From Vibrio sp. Isolate34 (GTDB lineage: Bacteria > Pseudomonadota > Gammaproteobacteria > Enterobacterales > Vibrionaceae): a stretch of DNA of 64,000 nucleotides. Positions 55,007 through 63,676 of the stretch are shown here, in pieces. Where the stretch lies: the NCBI RefSeq assembly GCF_022397915.1, contig NZ_JAKEUO010000001.1, forward strand, positions 1 through 64,000. The letters run 5' to 3'. Under the pieces are notes generated by a model, which saw only the letters and a list, made by a program, of their open reading frames with translations, was not told where the DNA came from and made no database searches. A program made the position numbers and the translations under genes. Every line of letters starts with the position of its first letter. The stretch's first letter is position 1.

Positions 55007-55765
55007 TTAAAAATTGTAAGCGATTCGATAAATCAGAATATCGCCATAACCATCGTTACCTAGTTTATTATTGTAATAACGGTACATAACGGTAGCACTG
55101 ATATCATTAGTAATATTCCAGCCTAAGTTAAGTCCACCATTTACACCAGTCTTACCATAGTTGTTTTCTGCATATTCATCAGAGCGCGCCATTTCAATCT
55201 CTGTCCAGTTACTAAGTATGAAAGCTTCGCCAAATGCATCAAATAAGTAACCAGCACTCCAACCTAATGTTCCTCCATTAAAACCATTCGTATTTGTTGT
55301 CGGTGCAAACTCATTATAAACCGTTGTATAATTAGCTGCGAGCCAAGGTGTAAACCACCAGCCATTGCCTCCAATACCTGTATAACCAAAGCCTAAAAAG
55401 CTATTGGTTTCTTTAATTTCAGTACCTTGAGTGCTGTAGACTTTTGTGAACAAACTCAGTCCTGAGTCACTTAAATAGGTGTGAGCTTGAAGATTCATTG
55501 TTGCTGTTTGTTCCCCTGAATCACGGTCTAAACCTTCAAAGTCATAGAAGCCAAATACTTCCCCCCACTCGAAATTAAGTCCCCCTTCAATACCTATCAG
55601 CCCTTGGCTAAAGTCACTATCAGAAAATCCATGCCCCCACTCTTGCCAATCAATATGTAGATTACCCCAACCTGAATAAGTTTTCTCTTCGGCAATTACT
55701 GAGGTAGATAATAAACTCGCAATCAATAAGCTAGTGGTTAAAATTGTAGAATACAGTTTTTTCAT
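55007..55765 (-). CDS. Tsx/OmpK-family nucleoside channel
   Basis: A 252-residue outer-membrane beta-barrel with a signal peptide ending near SVIAEE. GGLNFEWGEVFGFYDFEGLD is the Tsx/OmpK family hallmark, and it ends in Phe as barrels do (YRIAYNF). The family passes nucleosides through the outer membrane. It is the last gene of an operon with a nucleoside permease, hydrolase and kinase, which fits that role. A 157-bp gap with a hairpin (55885-55915) separates it from the permease, so its message may be processed separately. Confidence 0.88.
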   Translation of the reverse strand: MKKLYSTILTTSLLIASLLSTSVIAEEKTYSGWGNLHIDWQEWGHGFSDSDFSQGLIGIEGGLNFEWGEVFGFYDFEGLDRDSGEQTATMNLQAHTYLSDSGLSLFTKVYSTQGTEIKETNSFLGFGYTGIGGNGWWFTPWLAANYTTVYNEFAPTTNTNGFNGGTLGWSAGYLFDAFGEAFILSNWTEIEMARSDEYAENNYGKTGVNGGLNLGWNITNDISATVMYRYYNNKLGNDGYGDILIYRIAYNF

Positions 55766-55884
55766 TTCATTTTCCCTATGTTACAGGTGTCAAAGTACCA
55801 GCAAAGAGAACCTCTTTACTTGTCATTGCCTCCTGGCTTTTAATAATTATTGGTTTGGGCGGTTACGGGGGTACTAAAGGATAT

Positions 55885-55915
55885 CCACCACCTATTGAGC
55901 CCAAATAGGCAGTGG
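55885..55915 (-). other. Intercistronic hairpin between permease and porin genes
   Basis: Arms 55885-55896 and 55904-55915 pair at ten of twelve positions around a 7-base loop. No T run follows on the minus strand, so it is more likely an mRNA processing or stability element than a terminator. Confidence 0.55.
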
Positions 55916-55922
55916 TTAGTTT

Positions 55923-57140
55923 TTATAGTGACAAATACAGTCCAGTTAACGCTGCACTCATTAAGTTGGCGAGCGTTGCGCCGAGAATAACTCTGGTACC
56001 CATTGAGGCTATAAATTTCTTTTTTTCTGGGACAATCGTACCCAAGACACCAATCATCGCAGCAGGTGCTGATAAGTTGGCGAAACCGGCTAGTGCCATG
56101 GTAATAACAACTTGCGTATGCTCACTAAGTCCTTCCTTTAGTTCAGCAAAGCTTAAGAACGCCACAAATTCGTTCAGCACAAGCTTTTGACCTAAGAATG
56201 AACCTGCAACAAGGATTTCATTAGAAGGAACACCAAGTAAGAAAGCAAATGGCGCAAAGATATAACTAAAAATTAGTTCTAACGAAAGTCCATCAAACCC
56301 AACAAGTGAAGATAGCCCTCCTAGAATCCCATTTGTCATTGCGATAAGGGAAATTAAAGCTAGGAGCATCACACCAACAGCAGAAGCTAGCTGTAAGCCA
56401 GTGAATGCACCAGAAGTTGCCGCTTCAATTAGATTTATTGGCTTTTCTTCATTTTTGTAAATGTCGAGTTCGACTTCTTTCGGTGTTTCAGTTTCTGGAT
56501 AGAGTATTTTGGCAAATAACAACCCTGCAGGTGCAGACATGAAAGCTGCAGCGACGAGATACTTTATATCAACACCCATACCTGCATACCCGACTAACAC
56601 TGCACCTGCGACAGATGCAAAACCACCCACCATTAATGCAAATAACTCTGATTTAGTCATATTTGGTGCGAAAGGCTTCATCATGATAAATACATCTGTG
56701 TTGCCAACAAAAATATTGGCGGCTGCAGCTGTAGACTCTGCTTGAGAGGTACCAAGTAGCTTTTGTACTGCAATGCCAATATACTTTACGACTCTTTGCA
56801 TGATGCCTAAGTAATACAAAACGGACATTAATGAGCTAAAGAAAATAATAATTGGTAAAACATGAAAGGCAAAAATAAAGCCAACTTTGAAGCGACCTAG
56901 ATCTCCAAATAGAAAGTTGATCCCTTCATTAGAATACCCCATTACGGATGCGACACCTGTAGCAATACCCTCTAAGATTGCTTGTCCCATTGGTACAAAC
57001 ATAATGAATGCTGCAATTAATGCTTGAAGTAAAAATGCCCCACCAACGATACGTAATTTGATTTTTTTTCGATTGGTTGATGCAAGTACAGCAATAGCCA
57101 ATAAAACAACGATACCAACAAGAATAATAATAGTTTGCAT
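55923..57140 (-). CDS. Concentrative nucleoside transporter (CNT/NupC family)
   Basis: A 405-residue inner-membrane symporter of the CNT type. Key text is LLGTSQAESTAAAANIFVGN with the nucleoside-binding Gln/Glu/Ser, and LVLNEFVAFLSFAEL carrying the second Asn-Glu substrate site; FANLSAPAAMIGVLG follows. It moves nucleosides with Na+ or H+. It lies 15 bp after the nucleoside hydrolase gene. Codon use is AT-rich like the rest of this operon. Confidence 0.94.
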   Translation of the reverse strand: MQTIIILVGIVVLLAIAVLASTNRKKIKLRIVGGAFLLQALIAAFIMFVPMGQAILEGIATGVASVMGYSNEGINFLFGDLGRFKVGFIFAFHVLPIIIFFSSLMSVLYYLGIMQRVVKYIGIAVQKLLGTSQAESTAAAANIFVGNTDVFIMMKPFAPNMTKSELFALMVGGFASVAGAVLVGYAGMGVDIKYLVAAAFMSAPAGLLFAKILYPETETPKEVELDIYKNEEKPINLIEAATSGAFTGLQLASAVGVMLLALISLIAMTNGILGGLSSLVGFDGLSLELIFSYIFAPFAFLLGVPSNEILVAGSFLGQKLVLNEFVAFLSFAELKEGLSEHTQVVITMALAGFANLSAPAAMIGVLGTIVPEKKKFIASMGTRVILGATLANLMSAALTGLYLSL

Positions 57141-57155
57141 AATAACCCCCCTCCA

Positions 57156-58100
57156 TTAGCCGTTGATTAGTTTCGCGAACATATCAACGAACAGTTCATC
57201 TCGCTCTATATATTTAATAACTCTAATTGGGTGGCGATCTAGGTCAAAACTCCATGTTAGGTTATCGTTTAATACGGGAGAGGCTTGTATGGTCGAAGTG
57301 AACCAACTTGGTGAAATGACATACCCGATTGCGGCGATATCCCAAATGACTTTTCGATTACCAAATCCTATCCATGGACAGTTGGGAGCTACACTTGCAA
57401 GGTAATTACCAATTTCACTTGTTCCCAAAAGGTAGTGTTGCAATTCTGGCACTGACGTAGCTAAGGTATTTGCAACCCCCATGCAAGGGACGAGCGTTAG
57501 AGCTACACCTGAGTTTAATAAGGTTCGACTAGCGTCTATGTCTTGCATTAAATTAAATTCTTCAGTGTTCTTCCAATCAAACGCATGGCCCCCTAACCAG
57601 ACAATATGAATCTTTTTTATCAAGTCTGGCTTTGCTATTAATGCATTTGCAATATTAGTAGGTGCGCCTATTACAACTACTTGTAATACGGTTTTACAGT
57701 TCTCTGCGCGTTCGATAAGATCTATTACTGCTGGCGACATCTCAGCTGAATTTGAATCTTTGACATAACGAGTCGAGCCCTTAAAGACCTGAGGTTTCAC
57801 TTTTAGAGCCATACGCTCCAACACGCGATGGATCTCATTATAGCTAAGCGACATTCCTGTTTCTGCATCTGAAATTGCTTCGGGTGTTGTGTTGAACATG
57901 CTATTAGTAAAAGGGGCAGCATAGATAGCTTGAAGATCAATACGTTCGCTATTTAGTAAAGCCCACGCTATGGCAAATTGATCATCAATTTCATTGAATG
58001 TATCGCTATCAATAACGGTAGGGACGCTAGTACTTAAAGGTACGTCTAACAGCTTAGCTCGTTCCGCGAAACTCAATGTCGGGTATAGAGGTTGGTTCAT
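57156..58100 (-). CDS. Nucleoside hydrolase
   Basis: A 314-residue protein of the inosine/uridine-preferring hydrolase family, which cleaves ribonucleosides to base and ribose. The N-terminal metal motif reads DSDTFNEIDD, a variant of DxDPGxDD with the calcium-binding Asp residues kept. VVIGAPTNIANALI and IVWLGGHAFDW are typical of the fold. It starts 3 bp after the kinase gene. The ribose released would feed the ribokinase domain encoded upstream. Base preference is unknown. Confidence 0.92.
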   Translation of the reverse strand: MNQPLYPTLSFAERAKLLDVPLSTSVPTVIDSDTFNEIDDQFAIAWALLNSERIDLQAIYAAPFTNSMFNTTPEAISDAETGMSLSYNEIHRVLERMALKVKPQVFKGSTRYVKDSNSAEMSPAVIDLIERAENCKTVLQVVVIGAPTNIANALIAKPDLIKKIHIVWLGGHAFDWKNTEEFNLMQDIDASRTLLNSGVALTLVPCMGVANTLATSVPELQHYLLGTSEIGNYLASVAPNCPWIGFGNRKVIWDIAAIGYVISPSWFTSTIQASPVLNDNLTWSFDLDRHPIRVIKYIERDELFVDMFAKLING

Positions 58101-58103
58101 GAT

Positions 58104-59315
58104 TTATCCTTTTATATTAAGTCGAGCTTCAACAAGATCTGCATTTGGCATATTTGATGCCCCTTTTCGCTCTACGGCCAATGATGCGAAGGCTGAAGCA
58201 TATTTCATAGAGTATTCAAGGCTTTTACCTTGAGCGATATTCGCAGCAAGAGCCCCATTAAACGAGTCACCAGCACCACTAGTATCGGTAACAACAGCCT
58301 TAAACGGTTCAAAGAACTGATGCGTTTTACCATCAAATAACAGGGAACCTTTAGAACCCAGCGTAAGAATTACCACTTTGACCCCCATGCTGTAGATTTT
58401 CTCTGCTGCTATTTTCGCTGAGTCCAAATCTTCAATCTCAATACCAGTTAAGCTTTCTGCTTCAGTTTCGTTAGGCGTCAAGATGTCGACAAGGTGTATG
58501 ATTTGCTTGACGCCATCAGAATAAGGGGCAGGATTTAGCATAACTAAAGCAGGACTACGACTTGCGTATTCAATAGCTAATTTAGTTATTTCAAAATTAT
58601 TTTCTAATTGCGTAAGAAAAACATTGCTATCATTAATTAGTGAAAACTCATTGGTTAACTCTTCTTTACTGATTTTTAAGTTAGCACCTAAATCAATGGT
58701 GATAACATTCTCACCACTACCTTTTTCGACAATGATGACGGCATTTCCAGTAGGATGCTTGTTGTCATCTAGAATGGTGAATGAATCAATTTCAGTAGAT
58801 GCTAGATAGTTTTTAGCTTTTTCACCAAATTCATCATCGCCAATTTTTACAGTGAAATGGACATTATTACTAACTTTCGCTGCTGCTGTTGCTTGGTTGG
58901 ATCCTTTTCCACCAGCATAAAAATTAGTGGATAAAGAGTGAATCGTTTCTCCAATTTTAGGAAAAGACTCAACTTCAGAAACTATATCTATATTGAATGA
59001 ACCTAAAATATAAACATCATTACTCAACCTCTTTGGGAGACCGTCAAGCGTAAACCCATCGCCCTTATTTTTTATTGATAACGTAGACATAATCTTTTTT
59101 ATTCCTGCATTTTTAAATGATTCACGTTCGTTTATTTCGATGAGTTTTGCGCCACCAAAAAATAATTCTGCGATTCCGCTTTCTACTAATTCTCTTAAGT
59201 CTCTTCTTATTGTTCGATCTGATACACTCAATGACCCTGATAGCTCAGAAACATAAACCTTTTTATTTTTTAGTAAGTTAAGGCGAATTAAATTCACTCT
59301 TTGATGCTTATTCAT
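58104..59315 (-). CDS. DeoR-type HTH fused to ribokinase-like kinase
   Basis: A 403-residue fusion. Residues 1-60 form a DeoR-family winged helix (VYVSELSGSLSVSDRTIRRD, then LRELVESGIAELFFGGAKLI). From about 98 on it is a PfkB/ribokinase domain: GSFNIDIVSEVESFPKIGET, FYAGGKGSNQATAAAK (ribose site), LTPNETEAESLTG, and DTSGAGDSFNGALAANIAQG with the catalytic Asp and anion hole. The protein thus seems able to phosphorylate ribose and to bind DNA. First gene of the nucleoside operon; GAGGAG lies 6 bp before the ATG and palindromes lie upstream (59342-59412). Confidence 0.93.
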   Translation of the reverse strand: MNKHQRVNLIRLNLLKNKKVYVSELSGSLSVSDRTIRRDLRELVESGIAELFFGGAKLIEINERESFKNAGIKKIMSTLSIKNKGDGFTLDGLPKRLSNDVYILGSFNIDIVSEVESFPKIGETIHSLSTNFYAGGKGSNQATAAAKVSNNVHFTVKIGDDEFGEKAKNYLASTEIDSFTILDDNKHPTGNAVIIVEKGSGENVITIDLGANLKISKEELTNEFSLINDSNVFLTQLENNFEITKLAIEYASRSPALVMLNPAPYSDGVKQIIHLVDILTPNETEAESLTGIEIEDLDSAKIAAEKIYSMGVKVVILTLGSKGSLLFDGKTHQFFEPFKAVVTDTSGAGDSFNGALAANIAQGKSLEYSMKYASAFASLAVERKGASNMPNADLVEARLNIKG

Positions 59316-59341
59316 TCTATCTCCTCACTTTTTATAATGTT

Positions 59342-59412
59342 AACTATAGGCCGAACTAATTTCTCTATAATCGTCCACAGTTTAACCTATAGTTCGGACA
59401 TTTAGTGTCCGA
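59342..59412 (-). promoter_or_regulatory. Palindromes upstream of the HTH-ribokinase operon
   Basis: Three elements: AACTATAGG (59342-59350) with its reverse complement CCTATAGTT (59386-59394), and the perfect palindrome TCGGACA-TTTAG-TGTCCGA (59394-59412). A possible minus-strand promoter is TTAGTT-N17-TATAAA just downstream. They are good candidates for autoregulation by the HTH part of the fusion protein. Confidence 0.55.
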
Positions 59413-59698
59413 CACTGCTGGTTATAAGTACAGTGTAAGACTGGTGGCGCTTTCAGGTGGGGGATTTCTCTTATTTTTGCGAGACGAGGCAAACGGTCGG
59501 TTTTGGCGAAGGTGGAGGGGGAGCTGTCTTCTTAAAAGGAGTCAATAGGTAGTATGAATTGATGTCGAGTTACTTTCACAGGGCACTTTATGTTGGTTCA
59601 CTAAAATGTGTAGTTGTGACTTTGCCATACCTTAGCTAATTTAAGATTAGCTAATTTAGAAATGTGTGTAGCAAGCTTTTGTCCACTTCCGAGTTACG

Positions 59699-59733
59699 TT
59701 TTTGCTAGTTTAGCTATTGCTAATTTAGCAAAA
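59699..59733. terminator. Long terminator-like hairpin in the spacer
   Basis: Left arm TTTTGCTAGTTTAGC and right arm GCTAATTTAGCAAAA pair with one wobble and one mismatch around TATT. T and A runs on both flanks make it look bidirectional, though no adjacent gene ends here. Confidence 0.5.
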
Positions 59734-59948
59734 AGAAAATTAACTGAAACATGTCAAACTCGCCCATGCGAGTGTACAAAATCACTGGATCAGATCACTC
59801 TACATAGATGTTGCCTTTCAAGAAACTGACATTGCCTTGAACAGTATTTAGGGCGTGACCAATTTTAAGCATTTGTGCCGTTGTACTTGAGCGTGTAAAT
59901 GAACTTATGCCCCTTACTACCCGTATAAGTATTCTAAGGAGATCATAA

Positions 59949-61247
59949 ATGAAACTTAATAGTACAACCCTCTATCAACGACTCTCAAACGAAGAAGATA
60001 CTCGGCCATGCACTGGTATCTCTGACTCAGCTTGCAGTGAGGTGCCTGGTAATTTTTTTAAAATATTAATAGCTCAGCTAAGCACCAAGCTGGCAGATTC
60101 ATTCACCAGCAGCAAAGTCGTGCTGCCTTGGCTCTTGGCCTCCGCCGGAGCACCCGCTTTTTTCACCGCTCTGTTAGTTCCCATTCGCGAATCTGGCTCT
60201 CTGATTCCGCAACTAATGTTGGGCGGAATCGTTCGTCAATTCCAGCACCGAAAACAATTTTATGTCATCGGATCATTGTTACAGGGAGCTGCTGTTGCTT
60301 TAATGGCTATCTCGGCGCTTCAGCTCAACGGCGCTAGGCTTGGCTGGACGATTATAGTATTACTGATTATTTTCTCGCTTAGCCGCGGACTCTGCTCTAT
60401 TGCCAACAAAGATGTACTAGGAAAAACGATTCCTAAAGCTCGACGAGGTCGGTTAGGCGGTCTAAGCGCTAGCCTATCGGGCATCATTACCCTACTGGTG
60501 ACTGGCAGCATGCTGGCTTTTCAGTATGGTTCAATTAATTTTGTGGTCACAATGATGGTGATTGCCAGCCTATTCTGGGTGTTTGCCGCCTTAAGTTTTG
60601 GATTAATTGTTGAATATGAGGGCGCAACTGAAGGTGCAGGCAACGGATTCAAAGTAGCATTAAAGAACCTTAACCTTTTACGTAGCGATAACCAATTTCA
60701 ACGCTTTGTGATGGTACGAGCACTGTTAATGAGTTCTGGTCTAGCGGCTCCATTTATTGTGTTACTGGCAACCCCCCACACTGACCTTGGTGGCGTTCTG
60801 CTGTTTGTGATCTTAACGGGAATGGCCAACTTGATCAGTGGTTGGTTTTGGGGATTATTGGCGGATCGCAGCAGTCGCCATGTGATCTTGTTAACGGCGG
60901 CGCTCTCCATTTGTATTTTTCTGTGCACGGCTCTATTCCAGGTAACAATCGAATCGGCTTTGTCTTCGATGACTATCTTAGTTGTTTACCTTCTTATTTA
61001 TTTTTTGCTCGCAATTACACACCAAGGAGTCCGTTTAGGGCGGAAGACTTATCTGATCGACATGGCAGACGGCAACCAAAGAACCGACTATGTGTCAGTG
61101 AGTAATACGGTCATTGGTATTCTTTTACTGGTATACGGAGCAATCAGCGCGGTCATTGCACAGTGTAGTATAACGGCGGTACTCATCTTATTTTCAGTAA
61201 GTAGCTGCGCAGCCTTGCTCATTGCATTGAAACTCAAGGAGATTTAA
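59949..61247 (+). CDS. MFS-type transporter
   Basis: A 432-residue inner-membrane protein with about 12 helices and a hydrophilic N-terminal tail of about 35 residues. VVLPWLLASAGAPAFFTALL and IPQLMLGGIVRQFQHRKQFY in the first half, and LISGWFWGLLADRSSRHVIL in the second, fit the Major Facilitator fold with its basic loop between helices 2-3 and 8-9. AAGGAG lies 8 bp before the ATG. Substrate unknown; it stands alone between terminators and may not be related to the nucleoside operon. Confidence 0.88.
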   Translation: MKLNSTTLYQRLSNEEDTRPCTGISDSACSEVPGNFFKILIAQLSTKLADSFTSSKVVLPWLLASAGAPAFFTALLVPIRESGSLIPQLMLGGIVRQFQHRKQFYVIGSLLQGAAVALMAISALQLNGARLGWTIIVLLIIFSLSRGLCSIANKDVLGKTIPKARRGRLGGLSASLSGIITLLVTGSMLAFQYGSINFVVTMMVIASLFWVFAALSFGLIVEYEGATEGAGNGFKVALKNLNLLRSDNQFQRFVMVRALLMSSGLAAPFIVLLATPHTDLGGVLLFVILTGMANLISGWFWGLLADRSSRHVILLTAALSICIFLCTALFQVTIESALSSMTILVVYLLIYFLLAITHQGVRLGRKTYLIDMADGNQRTDYVSVSNTVIGILLLVYGAISAVIAQCSITAVLILFSVSSCAALLIALKLKEI

Positions 61248-61342
61248 TCAAGCTTTGGTTAACAAAGAATAGGGCATTTCGTGTACCATGCACGCCCGAG
61301 CTAGCATACTTCTGGACAAATCCAATTTAGACACCCCAAAAC

Positions 61343-61370
61343 AAAAAAAGTATTGGTATCTCTACCAATC
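61343..61370 (-). terminator. Terminator after the pyrophosphatase gene
   Basis: ATTGGTA / TACCAAT stem with loop GAGA on the minus strand, followed after two bases by T7. It lies about 40 bp past the stop. Confidence 0.8.
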
Positions 61371-61408
61371 CCTTCACTACTTATTTATAAAGTAACGGGG
61401 CTTGCTCT

Positions 61409-62422
61409 CTACAAGTTCTCAATTGCCTTTTGAACCGCAGGGCCAATCTGACGCTTGCGAGAAGTGACGCCTTCCAAAGTTAGCATGTCGTTGGTTGGTT
61501 CAGCGTTGAAAGCCGACTTGATGACTTGATAATCGCTTTCATCCACCCACAGTAAATTAGCTTCTTTGTTCTTCGTGTCTGTGATTGAGAAGAACAGATG
61601 GTCTAAGCCGTTCTCTTCTTTGTAAGTTTTCATTGCAGCCAAAAGCTCGTCTTTACGGTCAATCAGTTGTTGAGCGGTTATTGTTTCAGCAACGCCGATT
61701 CCCACCTGTTTGCCACCGTACTTAAAGTTCTTGTAGTCCAGCGTCAGAATGGTTTCAGATGAAAGGTGGCTAAGATCCGATTTAGCAATCAACATTTGTT
61801 GGCCGAAGTCTTCGATATCTGAGATGCCTGCAACCTTTGCCAACTTCTCTGCGTATTCACGATCGTGCTCTGTCGTGGTTGCTGATTGGAATACCACGGT
61901 ATCAGAGAGAATCGCGCCTAAGCCAACACAAGCAAGGTGTTTAGGTAAGGTCACATCGAGCTTTTCAGCGTTATCAGCCAGAATAGTGGCAGCTGAACCC
62001 CAACCTCGAATATCCATCTCGACAATCTGTGGTGTGTTAATTGGAGAGCCACCAATCGCATGATGGTCTACAACAGCCACAATAGATGCTTGGTCAATGG
62101 TTGGCGCTAATTGAGTCACTTGGTTGAAGTCCACCAACCCCACTCGGTATGAAGAGTAATCTGTCTCTACACGTGGAGATTCTGCATTACAGTAGTTCAA
62201 GATAAACATCGATTCAGGGTTGATAGGCTCAGGCACTGTCGCCGTACCACCATAAATATGAGCCGCGAGCATCGCAGACATTACTGTGTCGCTATCTGGG
62301 CTAAGGTGCCCTGTCCATACGAGATCTTCACTGTTTTCATTGGCAGATTGTTGCAGGCTAAAAGCAAAACTTGCTGAACTGAAAGACATAATTACGGCAG
62401 CAACGACAGGGGTTAGATTCAC
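61409..62422 (-). CDS. Family II (DHH) inorganic pyrophosphatase with a signal peptide
   Basis: A DHH-family enzyme with the full family II pyrophosphatase active site: GHLSPDSD (residues 38-45), DHH (119-121) and the substrate loop SRKRQ near 321. The N-terminus before it is a normal signal peptide (MNLTPVVAAVIMSFSSASFA), so the enzyme is predicted in the periplasm, unusual for a family that normally works in the cytosol with manganese. I chose GTG 62422 because AAGGAA lies 6 bp upstream and the signal peptide starts there; an in-frame ATG 62473 would put 17 residues before it. From GTG it is 337 residues. Confidence 0.88.
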   Translation of the reverse strand: MNLTPVVAAVIMSFSSASFAFSLQQSANENSEDLVWTGHLSPDSDTVMSAMLAAHIYGGTATVPEPINPESMFILNYCNAESPRVETDYSSYRVGLVDFNQVTQLAPTIDQASIVAVVDHHAIGGSPINTPQIVEMDIRGWGSAATILADNAEKLDVTLPKHLACVGLGAILSDTVVFQSATTTEHDREYAEKLAKVAGISDIEDFGQQMLIAKSDLSHLSSETILTLDYKNFKYGGKQVGIGVAETITAQQLIDRKDELLAAMKTYKEENGLDHLFFSITDTKNKEANLLWVDESDYQVIKSAFNAEPTNDMLTLEGVTSRKRQIGPAVQKAIENL

Positions 62423-62578
62423 GGGTATTTCCTTATTTGGATTCGTTTTAGAACCCCATAAGCTAGCCATCAAAAATTTCAGAGCCGTTTCAGCGATGTT
62501 TCAGATTTACTTCAATGAGTAACGAAATGTAATTTAGATCTCGTTAGGTTTCACAAAACAGCTCAGGCTTAGAGGCAA

Positions 62579-63004
62579 TTAATGCTTGTACCTAAAGGTA
62601 TTGCTGCCATCAACAATCTCGATTTTTACAGGCACGGTGCCTTGTTTAACATTGCCGATGTTGGCAAATGCCTTATGAGAAAGATCAATAACTCGGCCTT
62701 TTACGTAAGGGCCTCGATCGTTAATTTTCACATCAACAGACTTGTTATTGTCAATGTTCGTCACTCTCACGATAGTACCGAAGGGTAAGGTTTTATGAGC
62801 CGCAGTATTCGCATTCATATTATACGTCTCACCACTTGCTGTGAGCCTTCCATGGAACTTATCGCCATACCAAGAAGCTTTACCAGCAAGAGCATGTGAC
62901 TTGGCATAATCCTTTGTTTTAGAACTACCGACAGCCGACGTTGAGGTGCACCCAGCTAATATCATAAGAACAAAAGCGGTAAAGATAATATGTAATTTCT
63001 TCAT
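62579..63004 (-). CDS. RlpA-like double-psi-beta-barrel lipoprotein
   Basis: A short, 141-residue RlpA-type protein: lipobox LAGC (Cys19) and DPBB domain with [20 protein letters not shown] and [20 protein letters not shown], holding the Asp of the lytic transglycosylase site. The SPOR domain of full RlpA is absent. Members act on peptidoglycan at the septum or envelope. I chose ATG 63004 since the signal peptide begins there; in-frame ATG 63031 adds nine residues. Confidence 0.88.
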   Translation of the reverse strand: MKKLHIIFTAFVLMILAGCTSTSAVGSSKTKDYAKSHALAGKASWYGDKFHGRLTASGETYNMNANTAAHKTLPFGTIVRVTNIDNNKSVDVKINDRGPYVKGRVIDLSHKAFANIGNVKQGTVPVKIEIVDGSNTFRYKH

Positions 63005-63676
63005 CTGATGTGGGTGCGCTAATCTCTGCATGTTTCTCTATTTTCGTTGTTATTGGTTAGCAATATAATGCTGAGTATAGTCACGGCTCAGCCAAGGCTA
63101 CCATTCGGTATGATGTCGTAATATTTTCATGAACAACGCTTTATTCCGTCATATTCATGAAAGGTTTTATCTTCAAAACGTCAACTTTAACAACGCCTTA
63201 AAGCTGTCTAAATCTTGACCACTTCATGCAAATATGTCACCCAGCCAAACATCCAAATACAAAAAAAAATACCCTTAACATAAAGTTAGATAAAAAAGTT
63301 AGGAATCCCTTTACGCACAAGGGCTACACACAAAATATCTAACTTTTCCCTCCTAAATCTAACTTCTTGCATTTTTCTTACTCACAAACGGAAAAAATTA
63401 GATCGGTTTATTTTGTAATTCTGTTTAACAGTTTATCTAAGTTTTTCCGTTGGGAAATCTCTATTGGGAAGGCATTCCGTGAGTTTCAAGTTCTGTCGCG
63501 AGATACGACAGAATCGCTTGGTGATCACACAAGGAGCGACTGGCAACGAAACTCATTATTGGACAATTGTGAGTTACGACCCATAAAGCATTTTCGCTTT
63601 TCGAATTAGTTCTATTATTACAACCACACGACCTAGCCACATGTGGTTGACCAAATTCCCTTACCCACGACAATCA
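63005..63676. other. 672-bp spacer with four AAGTTAG-type boxes
   Basis: Four boxes lie within 83 bp: AAGTTAG forward at 63283 and 63296, and reverse-complement ATCTAACTT at 63337 and 63357. A plus-strand frame at 63367-63609 and a minus-strand frame at 63461-63673 show no family signature and I do not call them genes. Confidence 0.45.

Larger units (their letters stand above)
59316..59948. other. 633-bp spacer between nucleoside operon and MFS gene
   Basis: Contains the operon's promoter and palindromes (59339-59412), a 12-bp direct repeat TTAGCTAATTTA (59632 and 59647), and a long hairpin at 59699-59733. No gene supported. Confidence 0.5.

Noticed and set aside
59632..59727. Repeats resembling a short CRISPR array
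   Set aside because: Only two full 12-bp copies with 15-bp period, AT-rich, no spacer-like unique units and no Cas genes.
63367..63673. Two overlapping frames on opposite strands upstream of the RlpA-like gene
   Set aside because: Neither has a recognisable family, signal or ribosome site; both could be chance or remnants. I leave the stretch as unexplained.
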